This document shows positions 27,163 through 35,483 of a stretch of 64,000 bases of DNA, piece by piece. This DNA comes from Streptomyces toxytricini (GTDB lineage Bacteria > Actinomycetota > Actinomycetes > Streptomycetales > Streptomycetaceae), in contig NZ_BMTY01000002.1 of the NCBI RefSeq assembly GCF_014649915.1, positions 116,223 to 180,222 on the forward strand. Direction: 5' to 3'. The notes below the pieces were generated by a model. That model made no database searches. It saw only the letters and a program-made list of their open reading frames with translations, and was not told the origin of the DNA. The translations under genes were made by a program, and so were the position numbers. Numbering within the stretch: the first letter of the stretch is position 1; each line of letters opens with the position of its first letter.

Positions 27163-28017
27163 CTAAGCCCGGTCGGTCAGTTCCGCCAGCAGGGCCTCCT
27201 TCTCGGAGACCTGCGCGAGCAGCTGCTCCGCGATCTCGTCGAGCAGTCCGTCCGGGTCCTCGGGCGCCATCCGCAGCATGGCGCCGATCGCACTGTCCTC
27301 CAGCTCCCGGGCCACCACCGACAGCAGCTCCTTGCGCTGCGCCAGCCACTCCAGGCGGGCGTACAGCTCCTCGCTCTCGCCGTACCCCTGCGCCTCCGCG
27401 GCGGCCGGGCCGGCCTCCCACTCGGCGGCCAGCTCGCGCAGCTGCTGCTCCTCGCCGCGCCCGTACGCGGCGTTGACCCGCGCGATGAAGGCGTCGCGGC
27501 GCTCGCGCTCGGCGTCGTCCTGCGCGAGGTCGGGGTGCGCCCGGCGGACCAGGTCGCGGTAGAGGCGGCGGACCTCCTCCGTGGGCCGCACCCGCTGCGG
27601 CGGGCGCACCGGCCGGTCGGTGAGCATCGCGGCGGCGTCGTCGGAGATGCCGTCGGAGTCCATCCAGTCGTGGAAGAGCTCGTCGACGCCCGGCATCGGC
27701 ATCACCAGCGACCGGGCCTCACGGGCCAGCCGCAGGTCCTCCTCGTCGCCGGTGCGGGCCGCGCGGGCCTCCGCGATCAGCGCGTCCAGCTCGTCGAGGC
27801 GGGTGTACATCGGGCCGAGCTTCTGGTGGTGCAGCCGGGAGAAGTTCTCCACCTCCACCCGGAAGGTCTCGACCGCGATCTCGAACTCGATCAGCGCCTG
27901 CTCGGCCGCCCGCACGGCCCGCTCCAAGCGGGCCTCGGGCCGCTCGCCGCCGGCCGCACCGCCGCCGGCGCCGCCGGGCGCCCCGGCGGCGGTTTCCTCA
28001 GTCTGCTGCTCGCTCAC
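27163..28017 (-). CDS. J-domain-like protein with coiled-coil N-terminus
   Basis: The protein has 284 residues. An Ala/Gly tail leads to a long helical stretch (about 30-100). A J-domain-like segment follows (about 145-190; RRLYRDLVRRAHPDLAQDD) containing the HPD tripeptide needed to stimulate DnaK-type chaperones. A further helical C-terminal half has no zinc-finger region. It may be a specialised co-chaperone. GTG 28017 is the start. The exact role is unknown. Confidence 0.75.
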   Translation of the reverse strand: MSEQQTEETAAGAPGGAGGGAAGGERPEARLERAVRAAEQALIEFEIAVETFRVEVENFSRLHHQKLGPMYTRLDELDALIAEARAARTGDEEDLRLAREARSLVMPMPGVDELFHDWMDSDGISDDAAAMLTDRPVRPPQRVRPTEEVRRLYRDLVRRAHPDLAQDDAERERRDAFIARVNAAYGRGEEQQLRELAAEWEAGPAAAEAQGYGESEELYARLEWLAQRKELLSVVARELEDSAIGAMLRMAPEDPDGLLDEIAEQLLAQVSEKEALLAELTDRA

Positions 28018-28051
28018 CCGGCCAGCCTAAGGCCGGTGCGCCCGGACCGAT

Positions 28052-28065
28052 GTTTCACGTGGAAC
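28052..28065. other. parS: parS site within a 32-bp inverted repeat
   Basis: GTTTCACGTGGAAC is one base off the perfect parS palindrome. The symmetry extends on both sides to 28043-28074 with only that one mismatched pair. The longer palindrome could also act as a stem-loop, but no run of T follows it on either strand. It is intergenic, 35 bp upstream of the J-domain gene start. Confidence 0.85.
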
Positions 28066-28149
28066 ATCGGTCCGCGACCGTGACCCGGACGGACGCGGCG
28101 CACCGGCCGCCACCGGCCGCCGCCGGCCGCCACCGGCGCGGCGCCGGCC

Positions 28150-29601
28150 TCAGACGCCGGACTCGGCGGCGATCCGCCCCGACCGCACCGCCGCCACCAG
28201 GTCGGCGTGGTCGGCCTCGCTGCGGTCCGCGTACGCCACCGCGAACGCGGCGACCGCCTCGTCCAGCTCGCCGTTCTTGCCGCAGTAGCCGGCCAGCAGC
28301 CGCGGATCCGCGGTGTGCGTGTGCGCCCGGGCCAGCAGGGCGCCGGTCATCCGGCCGTAGTCGTCGAGCTGGGCCGCGGTCAGCGCCGCCGGGTCCACGC
28401 TCCCCTTGCGGTTGCGGAACTGCCGCACCTGGTACGGGCGCCCCTCCACGGTGGTCCAGCCCAGCAGGATGTCGGACACCACCTGCATCCGCTTCTGCCC
28501 GGACACCACGCGCCGTCCCTCGTGCTCCTCGGCGCGGGCGGCGAAGCCCACCTCCGGCAGGTGCGGCAGCAGCACCGACGGCCGCGCCTCCTTCACCTGG
28601 AGCACCAGCGCCTCGCCCCGGTGGTCCACCAGCAGCACCACGTACGACCGGGTGCCGACGCTCCCGGTGCCCACGACCCGGAAGGCCACGTCGTGGATCG
28701 CGTACCGGGCCAGCAGCGGCAGCCGGTCGCCCTGGAGGGTGTGCAGGTACGGGTCCAGCGACGACGCCACGGCGGCCGCCTCGGCGTCCCCGACCCGGCG
28801 CAGCACCGGGAGGGCGTCGACGAAGCGCCGCCCGCCGTCGGGGCCCTGCTCGGTCGACTTGGCGGCGAACCGGGCGGAGGTGTTGTTGCGGGCCTTCTCC
28901 ATGACGCGCTGGAGCGTGCCCAGCAGGTCGCGGGCGTCGGTGTGGGAGACGAGCTCCTCGTCCGCGATGGCGTTCCACGCGTCCAGCGCGGGCAGCTTCG
29001 CCAGCAGCCGCAGGGTGCGCCGGTAGGCGCCGACCGCGTCGAGGGCGGCCGCCCGGCAGGCGTCCTCGTCCGCGCCGGCCACGCGGCCCGCCAGGACGAG
29101 CGAGGTCGCCAGCCGCTTCAGGTCCCACTCCCACGGGCCGAAGACGGTCTCGTCGAAGTCGTTGAGGTCCATGACGAGCCCGCCGCGGGCGTCACCGTAC
29201 AGGCCGAAGTTCGCCGCGTGCGCGTCGCCGCAGATCTGGGCGCCGATCCCGGTCACCGGCCCGGCGGACAGGTCGTGCGCCATCAGCCCGGCCGCACCGC
29301 GCAGGAACGCGAACGGGTTCGCGGCCATCCGGCCGACTCTTATCGGCGTCAGCGCGGCCACCCGCCCGGCGTTGGACTCCTCCACGGCCTGCACGGCGTC
29401 GGGCCGTCCGGCGGGCGGCTCGAACCGGGCGTGCGCGGACCGCGGGACGCGCTCGCGCAGCGCCTTGCCGGTCTCCTTCGGCGAGCCCGCCTCGTGCCGC
29501 GGCGCGAAGCCGCGCACCGCCGGGATCCGGCCGCCGTCCGCCGCCCCCAGCACCGATGCGGCCAGGCCCGCGCCCGCCGCGTACTGCTCCGCCACCGTCA
29601 T
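28150..29601 (-). CDS. DUF2252 family protein
   Basis: This 483-residue protein of the DUF2252 family has a kinase-like fold by distant similarity. Landmarks are CGDAHAANFGLYGDARGG, DLNDFDETVFGPWEWDLKRL (about residues 154-173) and VGTGSVGTRSYVVLL. The HxxNFG and DxNDFD motifs resemble APH/choline-kinase catalytic and metal-binding motifs, so phosphotransfer is possible but unproven. ATG 29601 starts the conserved sequence; the open frame upstream is non-coding. Confidence 0.83.
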   Translation of the reverse strand: MTVAEQYAAGAGLAASVLGAADGGRIPAVRGFAPRHEAGSPKETGKALRERVPRSAHARFEPPAGRPDAVQAVEESNAGRVAALTPIRVGRMAANPFAFLRGAAGLMAHDLSAGPVTGIGAQICGDAHAANFGLYGDARGGLVMDLNDFDETVFGPWEWDLKRLATSLVLAGRVAGADEDACRAAALDAVGAYRRTLRLLAKLPALDAWNAIADEELVSHTDARDLLGTLQRVMEKARNNTSARFAAKSTEQGPDGGRRFVDALPVLRRVGDAEAAAVASSLDPYLHTLQGDRLPLLARYAIHDVAFRVVGTGSVGTRSYVVLLVDHRGEALVLQVKEARPSVLLPHLPEVGFAARAEEHEGRRVVSGQKRMQVVSDILLGWTTVEGRPYQVRQFRNRKGSVDPAALTAAQLDDYGRMTGALLARAHTHTADPRLLAGYCGKNGELDEAVAAFAVAYADRSEADHADLVAAVRSGRIAAESGV

Positions 29602-29669
29602 CCGTGCCCCCGCCCCGACCGCCGCCGAGCGCTGCGGTCCGAATTGCCTTCCGATGCGGGCGAACCTAC

Positions 29670-30329
29670 CTACAGCCCGGCGTCCCTGGCCAGCAGGGCC
29701 GCCTGGACCCGGTTCTCGCAGCCCAGCTTCGACAGGATCCGGCTGACGTACGTCTTGACCGTCGCCTCGCTCATGTGGAGCCGCCGGCCGGCGTCCGCGT
29801 TGGACAGCCCCTCGCCGAGCAGCGCCAGCACCCCGCACTCCCGCTCGCTCAGCTCGGCGATCCGCCGCCGCGCCTCCTCGCTGCGGGCGGCGGCCCGGCC
29901 CGTGGCCAGCTGGTCCACGACGTGCCGGGTCGCCCCCGGCGAGAGGTAGGCGTCGCCCGCGGCGGCCGCCCGGACCGCGCCGATCAGCTCGCCCGGCGCC
30001 GAGTCCTTCAGCAGGAACCCGGCGCTGCCCTGGCCGAGCGCCCGCAGCACGTTCTCCTTCTCCCCGAAGGTCGTCAGGACCAGCGCCCGCACCTCCGGGA
30101 CGGCCCGGCGCAGCTCGCCGAGCGCGGTCAGGCCGTCCATCACCGGCATCTGGATGTCCAGCAGCACCACGTCGGGGGTGTGGGCGCGGGCGAGATCGAC
30201 GGCCTGCCGGCCGTCGGACGCCTCCGCGACGACCTCGATCGCCGGGTCCGAGGTCAGGATCATCCTGATCCCCGCCCGGATCAGCGGCTCGTCGTCAGCG
30301 ATCACCACGCGGATCACCTTGGCTGTCAC
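29670..30329 (-). CDS. NarL/LuxR family response regulator
   Basis: This is the DNA-binding partner of the upstream histidine kinase (219 residues). The receiver domain has the acidic pocket ADDEP (about residues 11-15), phospho-acceptor aspartate in VVLLDIQMPVMDG (about 55) and lysine in FLLKDS (about 105). The LuxR helix-turn-helix at the end contains LSERECGVLALLGEGLSNAD and MSEATVKTYVSRILSKL. The GTG start at 30329 follows AGGAG. The gene begins 8 bp after the kinase stop. A repeated 9-mer upstream of the kinase gene is its most likely target. Confidence 0.92.
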   Translation of the reverse strand: MTAKVIRVVIADDEPLIRAGIRMILTSDPAIEVVAEASDGRQAVDLARAHTPDVVLLDIQMPVMDGLTALGELRRAVPEVRALVLTTFGEKENVLRALGQGSAGFLLKDSAPGELIGAVRAAAAGDAYLSPGATRHVVDQLATGRAAARSEEARRRIAELSERECGVLALLGEGLSNADAGRRLHMSEATVKTYVSRILSKLGCENRVQAALLARDAGL

Positions 30330-30337
30330 CCGTGCTC

Positions 30338-32011
30338 CTACTGCTCGGCCTCGTACGACTGCTTGTCGACGAGCTTGCCGTCCTTGAAGCAGAACCGGAA
30401 AACCGTATCGGTGCCGAAGTCCGAGTCGTCGACCGACATCAGGGCCAGGCACTCCGATCCCTCGGGCCGCGGCGGCCCCTTCCGGTCCAGGCCGTCCGTC
30501 AGGAAGCTGTCCCCGTCGGGCAGCCGGTCCCGCACGGCCTGCTCGGAATCGCCGACGCGCACCCGGTCGTAGTCCGCGCGGCTGATCATGGCGTTGTTCG
30601 CCGACCCTATGAACAGGGCGACCATGGCGGCGAACACGATGAGGAGCGCCACCAGGGACGCCACCGCTATGCCGCAGCCCAGCGCGAGCCCCCCGAGCCG
30701 GCTGCGCCCCCCGGCCGCCAGCTCCCGGTCGACGGCAGCCCAGTCCATCGGCGGCGCTCCGGCGAACCCCCGCTCCTGCTGGCCGAAGTCGTCGGCGGCG
30801 TCCTCGGCCCCGGCCGGCTCGGCGCCGTACGGCAGCACGCCGGCGATCCGGAAGCCGCCGTCCCCGGTCGCCCCGGCGTGCACCATCCCGCCGACGAGCC
30901 GGGCCCGCTCCCGCAGGCCGGTGAGCCCCTGCCCGCCGGAGACCACCGCCCCGGCGGCCGCCGCGGGAGCCGGCCCGTTGGCGACCTCAACGACCAGGGA
31001 GTCGTCCTCGTAGCGCAGCTCGACCGCGATCGCCGCGCCCGGCGCGTGCTTGTACGCGTTCGTCAGCGCCTCCTGCACGATGCGGTACGCGGCGTGGTCG
31101 CATGCCGCGGCCAGCGGCCGGGGCCTACCCGCCGTGCCCAGCCGCACGTCGGTGCCCGCGCTGCGCGCCGCCTCGACGATCCCGGCGATGCCGGCGACCC
31201 CGCGGGCGGCGGGCTGCGCCTCCTCGACCGGGGCGGGCGCCTCCACGCCGTCGCGCAGGATGCCGACGGCCTCGCGCAGTTCGTGCATGGCCGACACCGA
31301 GGCCTGCCGCAGCACGCCGACGGCCTCGCGCTGGCGGTCCGTGAGCTCCGGGTCGACCTCCAGGGCTCCGGTGTGCACCGAGATCAGGGCGAGCTGGTGG
31401 CCCAGGCTGTCGTGCATGTCCTGGGCGATCCGCTGGCGTTCGCGCAGCCGTGCCTGGCCGGCGACCATGGCCCGCTCCCGCAGGAGCTGCCCGTTGCGCT
31501 CCTGCAGGGCTTGCAGCAGGGTCCGGCGCTGCGACCAGTACCGGCTGGCGAGGCCCGGCATCACGGTCGTCACCAGGAACATCAGCGTGGTGAAGACCAC
31601 GACCAGCAGCGGCCGCATCCCCGCCCACTGTTCGAGGACGCCGAAGCCCACGGAGGCGAGGAAGGCCAGGACGAACGCCGCGAGCGCCCGCCCCGCCCCG
31701 ACGATCCGCCGGCCCGCGGACCAGCCGAGCGGGAGGGTGACCAGCACCGTGCCCGGCAGGAACGGGCCGACGGCCGCGGCGGCGACGAGGGTCGCCGCGG
31801 GCAGCCGGCGGCGCAGCAGGACCAGCGGGAACACGGCCGCGGCGCCGAGCGCCATCCGCACCGGGCCGCCGCTGTCGAGCTCCTCCACGCCGAGGCCGAG
31901 CAGGGCGACGGCCGCGGCCAGCGCCAGGTCGGCCGCGAGCATCCGGCCGGTCCATGGCTCGGGGCCCCGCAGCCACCGCAGGCCCGCACGTGTCTTCGCC
32001 GTCACATCCAC
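30338..32011 (-). CDS. Sensor histidine kinase (HisKA_3 type) with a C-terminal membrane-anchored tail
   Basis: The protein has 557 residues. Four to five membrane helices occupy about residues 23-155. The DHp region RQRIAQDMHDSLGHQLALI has the phospho-histidine at about 200, and the HATPase domain has EALTNAYKHAPG (about 310) and GQGLTGLRERARL. Unlike ordinary NarL-type kinases, an extra membrane helix (about 447-470) then sends an ~85-residue tail outside the cell. The tail contains YDRVRVGDSEQAVRDRLPDG, reminiscent of SmpA/OmlA-like domains, and two cysteines. This tail may be the sensor. GTG 32011 is used; GTG 32005 is an alternative. Confidence 0.9.
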   Translation of the reverse strand: MDVTAKTRAGLRWLRGPEPWTGRMLAADLALAAAVALLGLGVEELDSGGPVRMALGAAAVFPLVLLRRRLPAATLVAAAAVGPFLPGTVLVTLPLGWSAGRRIVGAGRALAAFVLAFLASVGFGVLEQWAGMRPLLVVVFTTLMFLVTTVMPGLASRYWSQRRTLLQALQERNGQLLRERAMVAGQARLRERQRIAQDMHDSLGHQLALISVHTGALEVDPELTDRQREAVGVLRQASVSAMHELREAVGILRDGVEAPAPVEEAQPAARGVAGIAGIVEAARSAGTDVRLGTAGRPRPLAAACDHAAYRIVQEALTNAYKHAPGAAIAVELRYEDDSLVVEVANGPAPAAAAGAVVSGGQGLTGLRERARLVGGMVHAGATGDGGFRIAGVLPYGAEPAGAEDAADDFGQQERGFAGAPPMDWAAVDRELAAGGRSRLGGLALGCGIAVASLVALLIVFAAMVALFIGSANNAMISRADYDRVRVGDSEQAVRDRLPDGDSFLTDGLDRKGPPRPEGSECLALMSVDDSDFGTDTVFRFCFKDGKLVDKQSYEAEQ

Positions 32012-32051
32012 GCGACGACCCTAAACACCCGCGCGGGCGCGGGGCCGCCCT

Positions 32052-32115
32052 CTTTCGTCGCGTTCCGGCCGACGAAAGTCGGCCGGGTCACACGAAGTTG
32101 GGGGTACGACGAAAG
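32052..32115. promoter_or_regulatory. Candidate response-regulator binding array upstream of the kinase gene
   Basis: CTTTCGTCG (32052-32060) and its exact complement CGACGAAAG (32070-32078) form a 9-9-9 inverted repeat. A further exact CGACGAAAG is at 32107-32115. A second hairpin (CCGGCCGAC-GAAA-GTCGGCCGG, 32065-32086) overlaps the second arm. The array lies 41-104 bp before the kinase start, a natural place for autoregulation by the NarL-type regulator. Confidence 0.6.
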
Positions 32116-32151
32116 AACCCCCGGCTCGGATTTCTCCGAACCAGGGGTTCT
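32114..32151 (-). terminator. Terminator of tRNA-Leu
   Basis: A 17-bp stem (32114-32130 with 32135-32151) with a 4-nt loop lies 6 bp downstream of the tRNA 3' end on the minus strand. Its two non-Watson-Crick pairs appear as G-U pairs on one strand. Confidence 0.65.
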
Positions 32152-32156
32152 GTCAG

Positions 32157-32239
32157 TGGGCGAGGGGGGATTTGAACCCCCACGTCCCGAAGGACACTGG
32201 CACCTGAAGCCAGCGCGTCTGCCGTTCCGCCACTCGCCC
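32157..32239 (-). tRNA. tRNA-Leu (anticodon CAG)
   Basis: On the minus strand the acceptor stem GGGCGAG pairs with CTCGCCC. The anticodon stem-loop CTGGC-TTCAGGT-GCCAG gives anticodon CAG. A long class II variable arm (TGTCCTTCGGGACG) is present, and the T-loop is GGTTCAAATCC. The length is 83 nt with no encoded CCA. Confidence 0.96.
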
Positions 32240-32532
32240 GAGCAGCGTCCCAGTGGTTCTTCCCTTTCGGTCCGTCCCCCTGGCGACGTCGAAACATTAG
32301 CACGTCATCGGGGGTGGATTCACATCGCTTTCCGCGGGCACCCGGGAGCCGACCGGGAACGCCCCTCCCGCACAGCGCTCCGGGTGCGGGACACTGTCCC
32401 TTGCACACCCCTACGATCCCTTGTGAGGACCAACACTCGTCCGCACAGGTCCCAGGGGGAACCACCCGAATCCGCCACGCGTGGATACGATCAGTAAGCA
32501 GTACAGGGCGACAGCGACGGAGGAGGTGCCCC

Positions 32533-33336
32533 ATGGGAGTTCTGAAGCGGTTCGAGCAGCGACTCGAAGGTCTGGTGAACGGCACCTTCGCCAAGGTCTT
32601 CAAGTCCGAGGTCCAGCCCGTCGAGATCGCCGGCGCCCTCCAGCGGGAGTGCGACAACAACGCCACGATCTGGAACCGTGAGCGGACGGTCGTCCCCAAC
32701 GACTTCATCGTGGAGCTGAGCACCGGCGACTACGAGCGCCTGAGCCCGTACTCGGGCCAGCTCGGCGACGAGCTCGCGGGCCTGGTCCGCGACTACGCCA
32801 AGCAGCAGCGCTACAGCTTCATGGGCCCGATCAAGGTCCACCTGGAGAAGGCCGAGGACCTGGACACCGGCCTCTACCGGGTCCGCAGCCGTACCCTGGC
32901 CGCCAGCACCTCCCAGCCCCAGGCCCCGCAGGGCGGCTACGGCTACCCGCCGGTCGCCGCGCCTCCCATGCCGGCCGGGCCGCCCCCGGGCGCCCCCGGC
33001 CACCGGCCCGGAGCCCCGGCCGGGGCCGCCGGACCCGCCGCCCCCGGCGGCGGCCCGCGGCGACACTGGATCGAGATCAACGGCACCCGCCACCAGATTT
33101 CCCGCCCGACGCTCGTACTCGGCCGAAGCACCGAGGCCGACGTGCGGATCGACGACCCCGGCGTCTCGCGCCGGCACTGCGAGATCCGGACCGGAACGCC
33201 CTCGACGATCCAGGATCTCGGATCCACCAACGGCATCGTGGTGGACGGGCAGCACACCACCCGCGCTACGCTCCGCGACGGCTCGCGGATCGTCGTGGGC
33301 AGCACCACCATCATTTACCGGCAAGCCGAAGGGTGA
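32533..33336 (+). CDS. fhaA: FHA domain protein with N-terminal DUF3662 (FhaA)
   Basis: This phosphothreonine-binding adaptor of the PknB cluster has 267 residues. The N-terminal DUF3662 domain (about 1-120; MGVLKRFEQRLEGLVNGTFA) is followed by a Pro/Gly-rich linker. A C-terminal FHA domain (about 178-265) carries LVLGRS, SRRHCEI and GSTNGIVV, the phosphopeptide-binding loops. In mycobacteria FhaA recognises phosphorylated MviN-type partners at the septum and poles. ATG 32533 follows GGAGG. It heads the fhaA-fhaB-pstP-rodA-pbpA-pknB run. Confidence 0.93.
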   Translation: MGVLKRFEQRLEGLVNGTFAKVFKSEVQPVEIAGALQRECDNNATIWNRERTVVPNDFIVELSTGDYERLSPYSGQLGDELAGLVRDYAKQQRYSFMGPIKVHLEKAEDLDTGLYRVRSRTLAASTSQPQAPQGGYGYPPVAAPPMPAGPPPGAPGHRPGAPAGAAGPAAPGGGPRRHWIEINGTRHQISRPTLVLGRSTEADVRIDDPGVSRRHCEIRTGTPSTIQDLGSTNGIVVDGQHTTRATLRDGSRIVVGSTTIIYRQAEG

Positions 33337-33346
33337 AGCGGGGGCA

Positions 33347-33847
33347 ATGTCAGAGCTGACCCTGACGGTCATGCGGTTGGGTTTCCTGGCCGTTCTGTGG
33401 CTGTTCGTCATCGTGGCCGTCCAGGTCATCCGCAGCGACCTCTTCGGTACGCGCGTCACGCAGCGCGGCTCGCGCCGCGGCAGCGGCGCCGCGGCGCCGC
33501 AAGCGGCCGGCCGCCAGGCCGCCGGGCCCCCGCAGCAGCGCCAGCGCCGGGGCGCGCCCACCAAGCTCGTCGTCTCCGAGGGCACCCTGACCGGCACCAC
33601 GGTCGCCCTGGCAGGCCAGACGATCACGCTGGGCCGGGCCCACGACTCCACCATCGTGCTGGACGACGACTACGCCTCCAGCCGCCATGCCAGGATCTAC
33701 CCCGACCGTGACGGCCAGTGGATCGTCGAGGATCTCGGGTCCACGAACGGCACGTACCTCGACCGGACCCGGCTGACCACCCCGACGCCCATCCCGCCGG
33801 GCGCCCCGATCCGCATCGGCAAGACCGTCATCGAGCTGCGGAAGTAG
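33347..33847 (+). CDS. fhaB: FHA domain membrane-anchored protein (FhaB/FipA)
   Basis: The protein has 166 residues. One N-terminal membrane helix (about 5-27) leads to an Arg/Ala/Gln-rich linker. The C-terminal FHA domain (about 75-160) has ITLGRAHDS, SSRHARIYP and GSTNGTYLD. It binds phosphothreonine made by PknB-type kinases and in mycobacteria (FipA) helps divisome assembly. It starts 10 bp after fhaA and is part of the same operon. Confidence 0.93.
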   Translation: MSELTLTVMRLGFLAVLWLFVIVAVQVIRSDLFGTRVTQRGSRRGSGAAAPQAAGRQAAGPPQQRQRRGAPTKLVVSEGTLTGTTVALAGQTITLGRAHDSTIVLDDDYASSRHARIYPDRDGQWIVEDLGSTNGTYLDRTRLTTPTPIPPGAPIRIGKTVIELRK

Positions 33848-33856
33848 TACGAGAAT

Positions 33857-33877
33857 GAGCGAGCGGAGCGAGCGAGC
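33857..33877 (+). repeat. GAGCGAGCG-type short repeat in the fhaB-pstP gap
   Basis: A run of GAGC/GGAGC units (GAGCGAGC, GGAGCG, AGCGAGC) fills 21 bp just after fhaB. Similar GAGCGAGCG elements are, from general experience, scattered in actinobacterial intergenic DNA. An ATG at 33855 opens a 46-codon frame through it that ends in the ATGA at 33992, but its codon content gives no sign of selection. Confidence 0.4.
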
Positions 33878-33940
33878 CGCGGCAGTCCGTCCCGCCCGGG
33901 GCACGGACCCGAGCGCGCTCCCGACCGGAGGGTGGGCAGT

Positions 33941-35452
33941 GTGGCTCGAGACCGGCTGTACCCCGACGAGGCGTCGACAGGGCAGGTGCACATGAGTCTG
34001 TCCCTGCGGTTCGCCGCCGGATCCCACAAGGGCATGATCCGGGAGGGCAACGAGGACTCCGGGTACGCCGGCCCGCGCCTCCTCGCGGTCGCCGACGGCA
34101 TGGGCGGCCAGGCCGCCGGCGAGGTCGCCAGCTCCGAGGTGATCTCCTCCCTCGTGCAGCTCGACGACGACGTCCCGGGCTCCGACATCCTCACCTCCCT
34201 CGGCACCGCCGTGCAGCGCGCCAACGAGCAGCTGCGCATCATGGTCGAGGAGGACTCCCAGCTCGAAGGCATGGGCACCACGCTGACCGCCCTGCTGTGG
34301 ACGGGCCAGCGGCTCGGCCTGGTCCACGTCGGCGACTCCCGCGCGTACCTGCTGCGCGACGGCGTCCTGACGCAGATCACGCAGGACCACACCTGGGTGC
34401 AGCGCCTCGTCGACGAGGGCCGCATCACGGAAGAGGAAGCCACCACCCACCCGCAGCGCTCGCTGCTCATGCGGGCGCTGGGCAGCGGCGACACCGTCGA
34501 GCCCGACCTGTCGATCCGCGAGGTCCGGGCCGGCGACCGCTACCTGATCTGCTCGGACGGCCTCTCCGGCGTCGTCTCCCACCAGACCCTGGAGGAGACC
34601 CTCGCCGACTACCACGGCCCGCACGAGACGGTGCAGTCCCTGATCCAGCTCGCCCTGCGCGGCGGCGGCCCGGACAACATCACCTGCATCGTCGCGGACG
34701 TCCTCGACACCGACAGCGGCGACACGCTCGCCGCCCAGCTGAACGACACCCCGGTCGTCGTCGGCGCGGTCGCCGAGAACCAGCACCAGCTCTTCGACGG
34801 CGGCGCCATGCAGACCCCCGCGGGCCGCGCCGCCGGCCTCGGCCGGCAGGCGCCCCCGCCCGCCGGCGCCTTCGGGCCGCCCGGCAGCGGCGACGTCCCC
34901 GGCTACGGCTACCCCGACCAGGGCCAGGGCGGCGGCGCGTACGGCAGCTTCGGCGACCCCGAGCCGTACGACGACGGCGCGGCCTTCGACGACGGGTACG
35001 ACAACCCCCGCAGGCGCCGCGGCAAAGGGCGCAAGTGGACCACCCGCACCCTGCTCCTGCTGCTCGTCGCCGGCGTCGTCGGCGGCGGCCTCTACGCGGC
35101 CCACCGCTGGACGCAGACGCAGTACTACATCGGCGTCAAGGGCGACCACGTGGCGCTCTTCCGCGGCATCAGCCAGAATCTGGGGCCGATCCAGCTCTCC
35201 AAGGTGGAGAACGACCGCCCCGACATCGAACTGAAGTACCTGCCGCCCTTCAAGCGGAAGCTGGTGGAGGACACCATCGGCGAGACCAGCCTCGACGGGG
35301 CCCGCAAGAAGGTCGATGAACTCGGCACCCAGGTCGCCGCGTGCAAGAAGGAAGAGGAGCGCCGCAAGGCCGAGGCGCAGAACAGCCCGACACCCGGCCC
35401 CAGCCTGACTCCCGAGGAGCAGCAGCTGGTCGGCCAGTGCCAGAAGCAGTAG
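33941..35452 (+). CDS. pstP: PP2C-family Ser/Thr phosphatase PstP
   Basis: This metal-dependent phosphatase reverses PknB-type phosphorylation. It has 503 residues. The catalytic domain (about 18-255) holds the metal-binding motifs GNEDSGYAG, ADGMGGQAAGE, VHVGDSRAYLL, ICSDGLSGVV and GGPDNITCIVAD. A Gly/Pro/Tyr-rich linker leads to one membrane helix (about 368-387). An extracellular tail of about 115 residues ends in a basic/acidic stretch. GTG 33941 has GGAGG at 9 nt; ATG 33992 (MSLSLRF) is an alternative start. Confidence 0.93.
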   Translation: MARDRLYPDEASTGQVHMSLSLRFAAGSHKGMIREGNEDSGYAGPRLLAVADGMGGQAAGEVASSEVISSLVQLDDDVPGSDILTSLGTAVQRANEQLRIMVEEDSQLEGMGTTLTALLWTGQRLGLVHVGDSRAYLLRDGVLTQITQDHTWVQRLVDEGRITEEEATTHPQRSLLMRALGSGDTVEPDLSIREVRAGDRYLICSDGLSGVVSHQTLEETLADYHGPHETVQSLIQLALRGGGPDNITCIVADVLDTDSGDTLAAQLNDTPVVVGAVAENQHQLFDGGAMQTPAGRAAGLGRQAPPPAGAFGPPGSGDVPGYGYPDQGQGGGAYGSFGDPEPYDDGAAFDDGYDNPRRRRGKGRKWTTRTLLLLLVAGVVGGGLYAAHRWTQTQYYIGVKGDHVALFRGISQNLGPIQLSKVENDRPDIELKYLPPFKRKLVEDTIGETSLDGARKKVDELGTQVAACKKEEERRKAEAQNSPTPGPSLTPEEQQLVGQCQKQ

Positions 35453-35483
35453 ACCCACGCGGGCACAGGGGGCCTGCCACACC

